Below are positions 1 through 6,760 of a stretch of DNA of 10,765 bases, one piece after another. The DNA is from Ktedonobacteraceae bacterium. GTDB taxonomy: Bacteria > Chloroflexota > Ktedonobacteria > Ktedonobacterales > Ktedonobacteraceae. The stretch lies in contig JAFMRP010000076.1 of NCBI GenBank assembly GCA_017354095.1, forward strand, positions 1-10,765. The letters run 5' to 3'. The notes beneath the pieces were generated by a model. It did no database searches, was not told where the DNA came from, and worked only from the letters and a program-made list of their open reading frames with translations. Numbering within the stretch: the first letter of the stretch is position 1; each line of letters begins with the position of its first letter. The position numbers were made by a program, and so were the translations under genes.

Positions 1-572
1 AGATCTCCGCCTCTGTTTACTTGCTTGTCACCTATTACAATATTCAACCCTCTTTTTATTCCCATTGGCCCACCGCTTTATACCTATCTTCCAGGATCGG
101 TCCTGGAGGGCATTGCAAGCGTTTGCTTAAGCTCTCTCCTCGCCGCCTTCGGCGTCTCGTAGAGGAAGAAAGAGTTTGCCCCCGCGCCCCCTCTCAGGTT
201 TCTGGAAAGGGTTGCCCCCGCGTAAGTGAACGTCTGGGGCAAAAAGCCTGTTTTAGAAAAGCCACACGTCGATTGGGTTTCATTAGAAGATGAACATTCT
301 GACAGCAATGTAACGTCTTCTACGAATGTTTCACAAAACCATGATTTTCACCAGGTCAAACAACTTCCCACACCACAGGTGAGCGTAAAACGCAGGTATT
401 CAACACACATGACGGTGATTATACGTTGTGAATAGCGTAACGTCAAGTGATTCGCGGCAATATTTTTGGCCATTTTCCAATGGAAATTATCCCTCCAATT
501 GTTTTGATCACACAGCATCCGCCGCATACGCATGGTTGGCAGTGGGAATAAAAAAGTCACTTTTATGAATTC
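1..572. other. Non-coding stretch, no supportable gene
   Basis: No reading frame here shows a recognisable domain, a ribosome binding site at a sensible distance, or codon use like the neighbouring genes. It lies downstream of the leftward hydrolase gene. Visible structure: a perfect inverted repeat at 90-107 (TCCAGGA, 4-nt loop, TCCTGGA), a GC hairpin at 141-154, an 11-bp direct repeat TTGCCCCCGCG at 176-186 and 212-222, and a small AT palindrome at 474-486 (TTTCCA-A-TGGAAA). The part from about 250 onward is AT-richer and otherwise featureless. A diverged pseudogene or an unrecognised small RNA cannot be excluded. Confidence 0.6.
141..222. repeat. GC-rich hairpin element with direct repeats, copy A of a possible dispersed repeat
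   Basis: A small hairpin (CGCCG, loop CCTT, CGGCG; 141-154) is followed by a purine-rich run and then by two copies of TTGCCCCCGCG (176-186 and 212-222). The core at 142-158 matches 15 of 17 bases of 7044-7060, also intergenic. Both are followed by AGAGG-type purine runs that end in GTTTG or GGTTG. I infer two diverged copies of one short intergenic repeat family; only a genome-wide count would prove it. Confidence 0.35.
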
Positions 573-1712
573 TCATTCACTGACAGTGAAACGGAAGAGT
601 CGAGTATTACACACCGGACATAGTCCCTCCAGTGCGTTACGCCCTTTCTTCGTCGTCACTTTATGTGCATCTTGCATTGTTCGCTTCTGTCGGCATTTTA
701 CACAATACGCCTCAAACAGCGGCGTATCGCCTATGGTAGCCAGGGCGGGTGTGGATGCTGGAACCTCCGCGTGAGCGACGTTGTCCAGGTTCGCAGCGGG
801 CAGTTCCGGGCTGGCTGTGCGTTCACGCAGGAGATCCACTATCGACCGAGGGGCTTCCTCGTGTACTGCCAGTCCTGTCTCCTGGATGACCGCGACATCA
901 CCGGGTATGCTTTGTTGAACCGGGGCGAACTTGCTGCCCCAGACAGTGAGAACCGGCAGTCGCAGTGTGGTCAGTTGTCTGGAGACGTCCGTATCCAGTT
1001 TACCTGCGAGCAGGGCCAGCACAGCGCGCTGTGCGCCCAGCTGGTGTGCAACCGCGTAACGATAATCTAGCTCTTCATTGCTCACAACCATGTCCCAGCT
1101 TTCTAGCACCTTCCGCAGCAATGGCCGCGCGGTGATGAGTGCATAGAGTACGAAACCGGCTGGCGGAACTTCAGCCAGGCAGGCCAGCCAAGCCGGTGGT
1201 CGTTGGCGTTCCAGCAGCGGTACCGGCGCGAGCAGCACCAGGCGTTCGCACAGTTCGGGTGAGCTGGCCGCAACGGCCACGCCGTACTGGCAGCTTAAGC
1301 CGCTGACCATCAGTACCGCTGGACTCCGTACCACCTCGCGCAGGAAATCGCGGCACAGTGAAATGTATGTGCCCGCCGAGTAGTCGATAACCGGGTGATC
1401 GGACAGGCCAAACCCGGGCAGGTCAGGTGCGTAGACGCGGTAATCCTGCTGCAGTATCTGCATGAGATGGCGCATCTCATAGGCGGATGCCCCGATGCCA
1501 GGGGCATGCAACAGGACCAGTGCAGGCGCCCCGGTTGTGCCCGCCACCTTATAAAAGACATGGCCGTGTCTCCACCTGTAGAGCCGGGACTCTCCAGGCA
1601 ATTTACTATCCAGCGCTTGTGGAGTCCTCAACATATAGCGTAACACAACCACCAATGCACCCAGCACACATGCGAGAAGGAGTCTCCAGAACATCTTAAG
1701 CATGGTACGCAT
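573..1712 (-). CDS. Membrane-anchored alpha/beta-hydrolase fused to a C-terminal zinc ribbon (DUF5679-like)
   Basis: 379 residues. The start at 1712 is chosen because AAGGAG (1719-1724) lies 6 nt upstream and a -10 box lies at 1751-1756. The longer in-frame start at 1787 would be upstream of that promoter. Residues 8-28 form one hydrophobic N-terminal segment, a likely signal anchor. Residues 60-295 are an alpha/beta-hydrolase fold: oxyanion-loop region LLHAPGIG (67-74), YAPDLPGFGLSD (94-105), nucleophile elbow SGLSCQYG with Ser140, and VHEEAP with His284. Two features are degenerate: the elbow lacks the usual glycine two residues after Ser, and the strand that normally carries the acid reads VWGSKFAP (257-264) with no Asp. 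A linker rich in Pro and Ala leads to a ribbon at 334-376, with Cys337, Cys340, Cys365 and Cys368, resembling DUF5679. Substrate unknown. The gene stands alone and diverges from plsY. Confidence 0.82.
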   Translation of the reverse strand: MRTMLKMFWRLLLACVLGALVVVLRYMLRTPQALDSKLPGESRLYRWRHGHVFYKVAGTTGAPALVLLHAPGIGASAYEMRHLMQILQQDYRVYAPDLPGFGLSDHPVIDYSAGTYISLCRDFLREVVRSPAVLMVSGLSCQYGVAVAASSPELCERLVLLAPVPLLERQRPPAWLACLAEVPPAGFVLYALITARPLLRKVLESWDMVVSNEELDYRYAVAHQLGAQRAVLALLAGKLDTDVSRQLTTLRLPVLTVWGSKFAPVQQSIPGDVAVIQETGLAVHEEAPRSIVDLLRERTASPELPAANLDNVAHAEVPASTPALATIGDTPLFEAYCVKCRQKRTMQDAHKVTTKKGRNALEGLCPVCNTRLFRFTVSE

Positions 1713-1750
1713 CACTCGCTCCTTACACCTAGAACATGGCTGCATTTTGT

Positions 1751-1759
1751 AGTATAGCA
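1751..1759 (-). promoter_or_regulatory. Extended -10 promoter of the hydrolase gene
   Basis: Read on the minus strand, the site is TGC followed by TATACT, an extended -10. Transcription would start near 1744, giving a leader of about 32 nt that contains the AAGGAG ribosome binding site. The -35 position (about 1774-1779) is poor and falls inside the palindrome at 1766-1788. Confidence 0.5.
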
Positions 1760-1765
1760 CGTGGC

Positions 1766-1788
1766 CTTGCATGGTGCTACCATGCAAG
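1766..1788. promoter_or_regulatory. Perfect 23-bp dyad, candidate operator
   Basis: CTTGCATGGT (1766-1775), a 3-base centre GCT, and ACCATGCAAG (1779-1788) make a perfect 10-bp inverted repeat in the divergent hydrolase/plsY intergenic region. It covers the -35 position of the hydrolase promoter and lies about 45 bp upstream of the plsY -10. Its placement suits a repressor or activator site better than a terminator, since no T-tract follows on either strand. The binding protein is unknown. Confidence 0.45.
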
Positions 1789-1833
1789 CAGCCTGACAGT
1801 GTTAGCCCACTAGAAATTTACCTCAAACAATTC

Positions 1834-1839
1834 TATAAT
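1834..1839 (+). promoter_or_regulatory. plsY promoter -10 (TATAAT)
   Basis: A consensus TATAAT lies 67 bp before the plsY start codon, with no convincing -35 at 16-18 bp. Transcription would begin near 1846, where a small hairpin (CAGGG 1845-1849 with CCCTG 1856-1860) would form at the very 5' end of the message. Confidence 0.4.
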
Positions 1840-1906
1840 GGGGCCAGGGTCACAGCCCTGAGCGAAATATGGCATTCGGTAGGTACCGGATGAAGGAGGG
1901 CGACGT

Positions 1907-2611
1907 ATGCCTAATTTTATTTTTTCGCTGGTACTCACGGCGATCATTACGTATTTATGGGGTTCTATTCCAGCAGGTTATTGGATGGGTAAATTGTTGC
2001 GGGGCAAAGATTTCGACATCCGAGATTATGGTAGTCATAAAATCGGAGCGACGAATGTCCAGCGCACCCTGGGGAATGGTCCCGCGTTGATTGTATTTAT
2101 CATCGACCTCTCTAAAGGTATCGGTCCTGCGCTCCTTGCAACCTTTGTACCTTTCTTCGCTGCTTCGGGTTGGGGTGTATTTGTTGCCGGGCTGATGGCG
2201 CTGCTTGGGCACTGTTTTCCCGTCTTTATCGGCTTCAAAGGTGGGCGCGGCGTATTGACGGGCGCGGGCGCTCTGCTGATCATCTCGCCGTTGACATTTC
2301 TGATTAGCGCGATCACCACGCTGAGCACTATTGCCATCTGGCGCTATGTCTCGCTCGGCTCCATCGTAGGTGGTCTAACCACTATTATTTGTGGCATTGT
2401 TCTCTACATCGTCAGCCTGTTCAATCCGGGATTTTTTGCCAGCGTCTCTCTTCCACAGTTGTTCTTCTTGATCATTGTGCCGGCCCTGGTCATTCTCTTC
2501 CACCGAGACAACATTGGTCGCTTGTTTTCCGGTACAGAGCGTAAGTTGGGGCAGAAGACTGATGCCTCTGCGGAGTCGGAGCAGAATCTCACCTCTAATC
2601 AGCAGGCATAA
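1907..2611 (+). CDS. plsY: Acyl-phosphate:glycerol-3-phosphate acyltransferase
   Basis: Integral membrane enzyme that transfers an acyl group from acyl-phosphate to sn-glycerol-3-phosphate, giving lysophosphatidic acid, the first committed step of phospholipid synthesis in most bacteria. Family motifs are in order: GSIPAGY (19-25), KIGATNVQRTLG (45-56), GHCFPVFIGFKGGRG (101-115) and the C-terminal HRDNIGRLFSGTERKLG (199-215). Hydrophobic segments lie near residues 4-22, 58-82, 88-105, 118-145, 148-172 and 182-198. At 234 residues it is somewhat longer than the usual roughly 200; the excess is mainly a polar Ser/Gln-rich tail from about residue 216. The start is fixed by AAGGAGG (1893-1899), 7 nt before ATG. 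It runs tail to tail with pgsA, another phospholipid gene that uses glycerol-3-phosphate. Confidence 0.96.
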   Translation: MPNFIFSLVLTAIITYLWGSIPAGYWMGKLLRGKDFDIRDYGSHKIGATNVQRTLGNGPALIVFIIDLSKGIGPALLATFVPFFAASGWGVFVAGLMALLGHCFPVFIGFKGGRGVLTGAGALLIISPLTFLISAITTLSTIAIWRYVSLGSIVGGLTTIICGIVLYIVSLFNPGFFASVSLPQLFFLIIVPALVILFHRDNIGRLFSGTERKLGQKTDASAESEQNLTSNQQA

Positions 2612-2613
2612 CC

Positions 2614-2634
2614 GGCCCCCCACAAGGGAGGGCC
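2614..2634. terminator. Weak hairpin between convergent plsY and pgsA
   Basis: A GC-rich inverted repeat (GGCCC...GGGCC with one internal mismatch) starts three bases after the plsY stop. It is not followed by a T-run on either strand, so it may only protect 3' ends or assist termination. Confidence 0.3.
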
Positions 2635-2698
2635 ACACATTTCCATGGGGCAAAGGAGAGGCAATCCCGAATATTTTTCACGTGATTAGAGCGGATGC

Positions 2699-3310
2699 TT
2701 ATTGTTCGGGCTTTTCTTGAAACAGGGGTAGTGCTCCTACGATATACTCGATGCCTGAAAAGATGGTCCAGATAGTGGCCAGCACAACCAGGATATCCGA
2801 AACGAGCAGGAGATATTCACTGAAGTTAGCGGTAGCGCTGGTAAATGTGAGCATCAAAGGGAAAAGGGAAAGCTGATGCGCGCCCAATCCTTTGGCCAGG
2901 AGCAGACCTCCGATGGCCACCATCGTAATAAACGTCTTCTGCTTTCCCCAGATGCCAGCGGGGATCACCGTGCCTTTGGCCGCCGCCATTGAGCGAAGTC
3001 CTGTGACCAGGAATTCGCGTGTCACAATGATGAAAACCACCCATGCTGGTACCACAGCAACCTGCACCATAGCGATCAGCACTGCGGCCACAAAGACTTT
3101 ATCGGCAGTTAGATCGAGAAACACCCCCAGCGAGGAGACGACTTTGAGGCGTCGGGCCAGGTAGCCATCCAGAAAGTCGGTGATGGAGGCCAGCACAAAG
3201 AGCAGAGTAGCCAGCAGGTAGGCCCAGGGTTGATTGACCAGTACTAATATAAACACCAGCAGTGTCACGACCAGCCGGCTTATGCTCAACAGGTTTGGCA
3301 GATTACGCAT
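2699..3310 (-). CDS. pgsA: CDP-diacylglycerol--glycerol-3-phosphate 3-phosphatidyltransferase
   Basis: Membrane enzyme that joins CDP-diacylglycerol and glycerol-3-phosphate to form phosphatidylglycerophosphate, precursor of phosphatidylglycerol and cardiolipin. The CDP-alcohol phosphotransferase signature D-G-x2-A-R-x8-G-x3-D-x3-D is intact: Asp48, Gly49, Ala52, Arg53, Gly62, Asp66, Asp70. The downstream block VTREFLVTGLRSMAAAKG (96-113), followed by GKQKT (122-126), is typical of PgsA rather than other family members. Hydrophobic spans lie near residues 8-25, 29-44, 72-96, 126-141, 148-160 and 167-187. The 203-residue length is normal. ATG at 3310 has GAGGTG 8 nt upstream. It lies 46 bp behind the methylase gene on the same strand with no clear promoter between, so co-transcription is likely. 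Confidence 0.95.
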   Translation of the reverse strand: MRNLPNLLSISRLVVTLLVFILVLVNQPWAYLLATLLFVLASITDFLDGYLARRLKVVSSLGVFLDLTADKVFVAAVLIAMVQVAVVPAWVVFIIVTREFLVTGLRSMAAAKGTVIPAGIWGKQKTFITMVAIGGLLLAKGLGAHQLSLFPLMLTFTSATANFSEYLLLVSDILVVLATIWTIFSGIEYIVGALPLFQEKPEQ

Positions 3311-3356
3311 AACAGCAACACCTCATACCTTGCACAGGTATTTTATCGCAACGCCA

Positions 3357-4370
3357 TTATGAGGCGTGCATGCCCACAATAATATCCCGCCGTTTGATCA
3401 CACGATCCACAGCATGTGCGAATTGTGTATAGGGCGGCTCATCGCGCACCTGGAGCCGGGTATGGCGCGCGAATAATTCTAGCATAGACTGGCGCTCGAT
3501 GCGCGTTGCATTCCAGGAAAGGGCCAGCGTGCCGCCTGGCAGCAGCATTTGTTCCCACACGGGCAGCGCCTTGCTGAGCAGTGCCGCGATCTCGCCAAAA
3601 TGCTGAATGCCGTAGGGGAGATCGCCAATAATCGCATGCATCCGAGGGCCTCCATGCACCTCGCGCATATGGAGAGCGGCATCTCGCGCGTCTCCGTGTG
3701 CCAGTACCAGCAAGCGGGTTTCTTTTTTCGGGCCAATCTCAAACTGATGGCGGCGTCCGGCCTTGCGTCCTCGTTCATCGATTTCCTTGAAGGCGATCCG
3801 CTCATTCTCCAGATACTGCCTGACAAAGACCGATGTTGTTTCCACATCCTGGCGTTCCAGTTCGATGCCAAAGGCATCGTAGCCATAGGCCAGCGCCAGA
3901 AACAGCGTTGTGCCGCCGCCGGCCAGGGGATCGAGAATTCTGAGTCGTTCGCGATATTGCCCGGCATAGGCGCCGGCGAAGAGCGCCACATTGAGCAAGA
4001 CGCGTGTAAAGATCTCGTTGGTCTTGCCACGGTAACGGCGGGCCTCCGCCATCTCCAGCGGTACAAACGGTGTAAATTGCGGCTCGACCGGGCGTAGTAA
4101 CGGACCTTCGACCTGATCGATACGTTCAAAATATTCATACACCTCGCTGGTCGCTCCCAGGCGAGGTAAGATATCGCGCAACTCGGGAAGGTTCAGGCAG
4201 TTCTCTTCCACGGTCGCCAGTATATAGTTCTGGCCAGCCAGGGTCGTTGGAGTGCAGAGTTGAACAACCTTACCGAATGGACTGGCCTGCAGTTCGGGAA
4301 GAGCCAGTGCCGCGGCCATGTGCGCATATTGCGTCGTGCGCTGTGGAGTAATTTTCAACGCAAGTTTCAT
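3357..4370 (-). CDS. SAM-dependent methyltransferase, Trm-G10/Trm11-like (UPF0020 group), probable RNA methylase
   Basis: 337 residues. The C-terminal Rossmann methyltransferase domain (about 115-300) shows motif I LDPLAGGGTTLFLALAYG (146-163), the acidic residue for SAM ribose in GIELE (168-172), and motif IV as GDLPYG (249-254). In the Trm11/Trm-G10 group motif IV is normally D-P-P-Y, so Leu251 is a deviation. The block KTNEIFTRVLLNVALFAG (116-133) resembles the segment before motif I in this group. Residues 1-100 have no recognisable THUMP domain. By analogy it could methylate the exocyclic amine of a tRNA guanosine, but an rRNA or DNA substrate cannot be excluded. There is no Shine-Dalgarno before ATG; a -10 box sits 7 nt upstream, suggesting a leaderless message. 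Probably transcribed with pgsA. Confidence 0.72.
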   Translation of the reverse strand: MKLALKITPQRTTQYAHMAAALALPELQASPFGKVVQLCTPTTLAGQNYILATVEENCLNLPELRDILPRLGATSEVYEYFERIDQVEGPLLRPVEPQFTPFVPLEMAEARRYRGKTNEIFTRVLLNVALFAGAYAGQYRERLRILDPLAGGGTTLFLALAYGYDAFGIELERQDVETTSVFVRQYLENERIAFKEIDERGRKAGRRHQFEIGPKKETRLLVLAHGDARDAALHMREVHGGPRMHAIIGDLPYGIQHFGEIAALLSKALPVWEQMLLPGGTLALSWNATRIERQSMLELFARHTRLQVRDEPPYTQFAHAVDRVIKRRDIIVGMHAS

Positions 4371-4377
4371 GCTGCCT

Positions 4378-4386
4378 AGTATAGCA
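4378..4386 (-). promoter_or_regulatory. Extended -10 promoter of the methylase gene
   Basis: On the minus strand the site reads TGC followed by TATACT, the same nonamer as at 1751-1759. Only 7 nt separate it from the ATG, so the expected start of transcription falls on or next to the start codon. No good -35 is seen at 16-18 bp. Confidence 0.5.
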
Positions 4387-4476
4387 CGGGGGAGTACGAG
4401 ACACCAGATCTTTTATGTTCGTGTTTTGTGCTTTTGAGAAACCCGTTGGCCCCTTCCCTATTGTTTGCTTACACAC

Positions 4477-4482
4477 TACAAT
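4477..4482 (+). promoter_or_regulatory. Possible -10 for nnr (TACAAT)
   Basis: TACAAT lies 47 bp before the nnr start and would give a leader of about 40 nt. No matching -35 is seen at normal spacing, so this is a weak call based mainly on position in the divergent region. Confidence 0.3.
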
Positions 4483-4529
4483 AGAAACGAGAGGATATTG
4501 AAAATCGAGAGAAAGCTTGGAGGCTCTGT

Positions 4530-6095
4530 ATGCATATTGTCACCGTTGCTGAAATGCGTGAGCTGGAGGCGGAGGCCGACCGCCAGTATGGCCTTACCTC
4601 GCCCATTCTAATGCAAAATGCCGGGAGAAGTGCTGCTGCCATCTTCACGGCTCATCTATTGCCACATCTCTCATTGAACGGACTCGAAATACTCTTCTTG
4701 ATCGGCCCGGGTAATAACGGGGGTGACGGCGTGGTTATGGCACGCCACCTGGAGCAGGAAGGAGCTTTCATCAGCCTTTACTACTGGAAGACCCGGCGGC
4801 TGGTAGTGCAGGGAAGAGAGATAGAGCAAGAAGAGACGGCAACGGAACTGGAGTCGCTTATCCAGAGCGCGACCTATATTGTTGATGCGCTGCTAGGCAC
4901 GGGACGCTCTCGCCCGCTGCCCGACGATATGCGCGCGCTTCTCAAGCGTGTCAGTACAGAGCGTACGCAGCGCGATGATCTACGTATTGTCGCGATTGAC
5001 CTGTCCAGCGGTATCAATGCGGACACTGGAGCGGTCGATCCCGGCACCATACACGCAGACATGACGATCACGCTGGCCTGTCCCAAGCAGGGTTTCTTCT
5101 TCTTTCCCGCACGTGAATATATTGGCGAGCTCTTTGTGGGTGATATCGGATTGCCGCCTGAACTGGAACGGAATTTAACAACGGAGATGTTGACGAGCGA
5201 GCTGGTACGAGCACTACTGCCGCCGCGTCCGTTAAATAGCAATAAGGGAACTTTTGGCAAAGTCATGCTCTTTTGCGGTTCCCAGCGTTACCCTGGTTCA
5301 GCCTTTCTGGCAGCCAGTGCGGCAGGACGTGTAGGGGCGGGGCTGGTCACGCTGGCGGTAACGGAGAAGATGCTGCCGATTTACGCCAGCACCTATCACG
5401 AAGCCACCTTCGTACTGCTGCCCGAGGAGAATACAGCCAGCTTTGAGCGAGCCAAAGAACTGATCAACCACCTGGACGGTTATCGCGCGCTTCTACTGGG
5501 GCCGGGGCTTGGCCAATCGCCGAATACGCGCGAAGTCATTCTGCAGATTCTGGAGCACCTGCGTGCTCTGCCAGATGAGAAGCGCCCGCGGCTGGTCGTC
5601 GATGCTGATGGATTGAACAATCTCTCGGACCTGGAGCACTGGTGGACGCTATTACCCAAAGGGACGATCATCACGCCGCATCCGGGCGAGATGCGGCGTC
5701 TGTGTGAGGGAAAAAAGGTCTCGGGTGGGGATATCGACCGTTTGCCGCTGGCGCGCGCCAAAGCGCAGGAGTGGCAGGTAAACCTGGTGCTGAAAGGAGC
5801 CTGCACGATTATTACCGAGCCGCGCCAGCACACGCGCATCAACTGGCAGGCGAATCCCGCCCTGGCCAGTGCTGGAACTGGAGATGTGCTGGCAGGGATG
5901 ATCGCCGGCTTCCTGGCGCAGGGACTCTTGCCCTTCGACGCAGCCAGCGCCGGAGTCTATCTGCACACAACGGCATCATTGCTTGTCAGCCAGCAGACGG
6001 GAGTTGCTGGACTACTGGCCTCTGATCTACTGCCCCAACTGCCTTGTGCTATTATGGAGGTGCAGCGGGAAAGCGCAGGCGAAGCAAAGCAGTGA
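4530..6095 (+). CDS. nnr: Bifunctional NAD(P)H-hydrate epimerase / ADP-dependent NAD(P)H-hydrate dehydratase
   Basis: Repairs hydrated NADH and NADPH. The N-terminal domain epimerises S and R forms of NAD(P)HX; the C-terminal domain dehydrates the S form using ADP. Residues 1-225 are the YjeF N-terminal (epimerase) domain, with MQNAGRSAAAI (28-38), GPGNNGGDG (59-67), VDALLGTG (118-125) and DLSSGINADTG (157-167). Residues 235-515 are the ribokinase-like dehydratase domain, with NKGTFGKV (238-245), LLGPGLGQ (322-329), VVDADGLN (356-363), TPHPGEM (382-388), LKGA (421-424) and NPALASAGTGDVLAG (442-456) carrying catalytic Asp452. The 521 residues suit the fused form. ATG has GGAGG (4519-4523) 6 nt upstream. 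It is monocistronic, divergent from the methylase and convergent with rplI. Confidence 0.95.
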   Translation: MHIVTVAEMRELEAEADRQYGLTSPILMQNAGRSAAAIFTAHLLPHLSLNGLEILFLIGPGNNGGDGVVMARHLEQEGAFISLYYWKTRRLVVQGREIEQEETATELESLIQSATYIVDALLGTGRSRPLPDDMRALLKRVSTERTQRDDLRIVAIDLSSGINADTGAVDPGTIHADMTITLACPKQGFFFFPAREYIGELFVGDIGLPPELERNLTTEMLTSELVRALLPPRPLNSNKGTFGKVMLFCGSQRYPGSAFLAASAAGRVGAGLVTLAVTEKMLPIYASTYHEATFVLLPEENTASFERAKELINHLDGYRALLLGPGLGQSPNTREVILQILEHLRALPDEKRPRLVVDADGLNNLSDLEHWWTLLPKGTIITPHPGEMRRLCEGKKVSGGDIDRLPLARAKAQEWQVNLVLKGACTIITEPRQHTRINWQANPALASAGTGDVLAGMIAGFLAQGLLPFDAASAGVYLHTTASLLVSQQTGVAGLLASDLLPQLPCAIMEVQRESAGEAKQ

Positions 6096-6213
6096 GGGTT
6101 ACAAGTCGTCTACTGGCCGTCAGAAAAGTCCCGAACACAAATAATAGCCATCGCAGCATTGGGCAGGAAACGACGGCTAATAGTTAAGTGATATGTTGAT
6201 AGCATGGATCAGT

Positions 6214-6237
6214 ACAGCATTATGGACATAATGCTGT
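6214..6237. terminator. Perfect hairpin between convergent nnr and rplI
   Basis: ACAGCATTAT, a GGAC loop, then ATAATGCTGT form a perfect 10-bp stem just past the rplI stop and 118 bp past the nnr stop. On the plus strand a pyrimidine-rich stretch (TGTCCTCTTATTCTTC) follows, so it may end nnr transcription. On the minus strand no T-tract follows. An alternative shorter stem, GGACA (6224-6228) with TGTCC (6237-6241), overlaps it. Confidence 0.45.
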
Positions 6238-6244
6238 TGTCCTC

Positions 6245-6748
6245 TTATTCTTCGGCGGAAGCTGTGCTCTCTTCGGTAGACTCGGTCTCGGCTTCGGGTG
6301 CCGACTCATCAACCACCTTGACAGTGATCTTCGGCTCCATCTGGCTTGCGATCTTTACGGGTACGCTAAAAGTACCAAGAGCGCGGATTGGATCGGTCAG
6401 CTCGATGGTACGTCGATCGATGGTCAGCTGTTCGGCTTCACGCAGGGCGGCGGCGATGTCCTGGCTGGTGATCGAGCCGTAGAGGCGCCCCTGGGTGCCC
6501 ACACGCGCTTTAAAGGTCAAGGTGACCTGTTGGAGACGTTCGGCAAGTTGCCTGTTCAGTTCGGCCTGTTTCTCCTGTCTGCGCTTCTCGGCAGCGATGC
6601 GCTGCTCACGATTAGCGATCAGTGCCGCAGTGGCTCCGGCGGCCAGGCGGCGCGGTAAGAGGTAGTTACGGGCATAACCATTGGCGACATCCTTCATATC
6701 GCCGGCCTTTCCCAAACCATCAACGTCTTGTAACAGAATTATTTTCAT
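6245..6748 (-). CDS. rplI: Large ribosomal subunit protein bL9 with acidic tail
   Basis: Structural protein of the 50S subunit near the base of the L1 stalk, binding 23S rRNA. The N-terminal domain (1-45) matches the family: MKIILLQDVDGLGKAGD, then VANGYARNYLLPRRLA (21-36). The family's usual Gly in the P-x-G-x-A segment is Arg34. A charged central helix (about 45-75) and the C-terminal RNA-binding domain (76-146) follow. Residues 147-167 are an extra tail dominated by Glu, Ser, Thr and Ala, beyond the roughly 148 residues usual for bL9. The frame stays open far upstream, but ATG at 6748 gives the conserved N-terminus. GAGGAG (6760-6765) sits 11 nt before it, a rather long spacing. No rpsF, ssb or rpsR is adjacent, unlike the common arrangement. 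The leader is long and structured. Confidence 0.95.
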   Translation of the reverse strand: MKIILLQDVDGLGKAGDMKDVANGYARNYLLPRRLAAGATAALIANREQRIAAEKRRQEKQAELNRQLAERLQQVTLTFKARVGTQGRLYGSITSQDIAAALREAEQLTIDRRTIELTDPIRALGTFSVPVKIASQMEPKITVKVVDESAPEAETESTEESTASAEE

Positions 6749-6760
6749 TGTAGTAAAAAC

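Noticed and set aside
226..435. A 69-codon plus-strand open frame beginning with GTG
   Set aside because: It has no ribosome binding site, no recognisable domain, and lies across the repeat-like non-coding stretch.
551..572. AAAAG-TGA-CTTTT with a T-run after the hydrolase stop, as a terminator
   Set aside because: The stem is only five A/T-rich pairs, too weak to call.
1713..1787. An N-terminal extension of the hydrolase from the ATG at 1787
   Set aside because: That ATG lies inside the palindrome and upstream of the -10 box. The start at 1712 has a well-placed AAGGAG.
3549..4097. A long plus-strand open frame opposite the methylase gene
   Set aside because: It is the antisense shadow of a gene with clear methyltransferase motifs and has no domain of its own.
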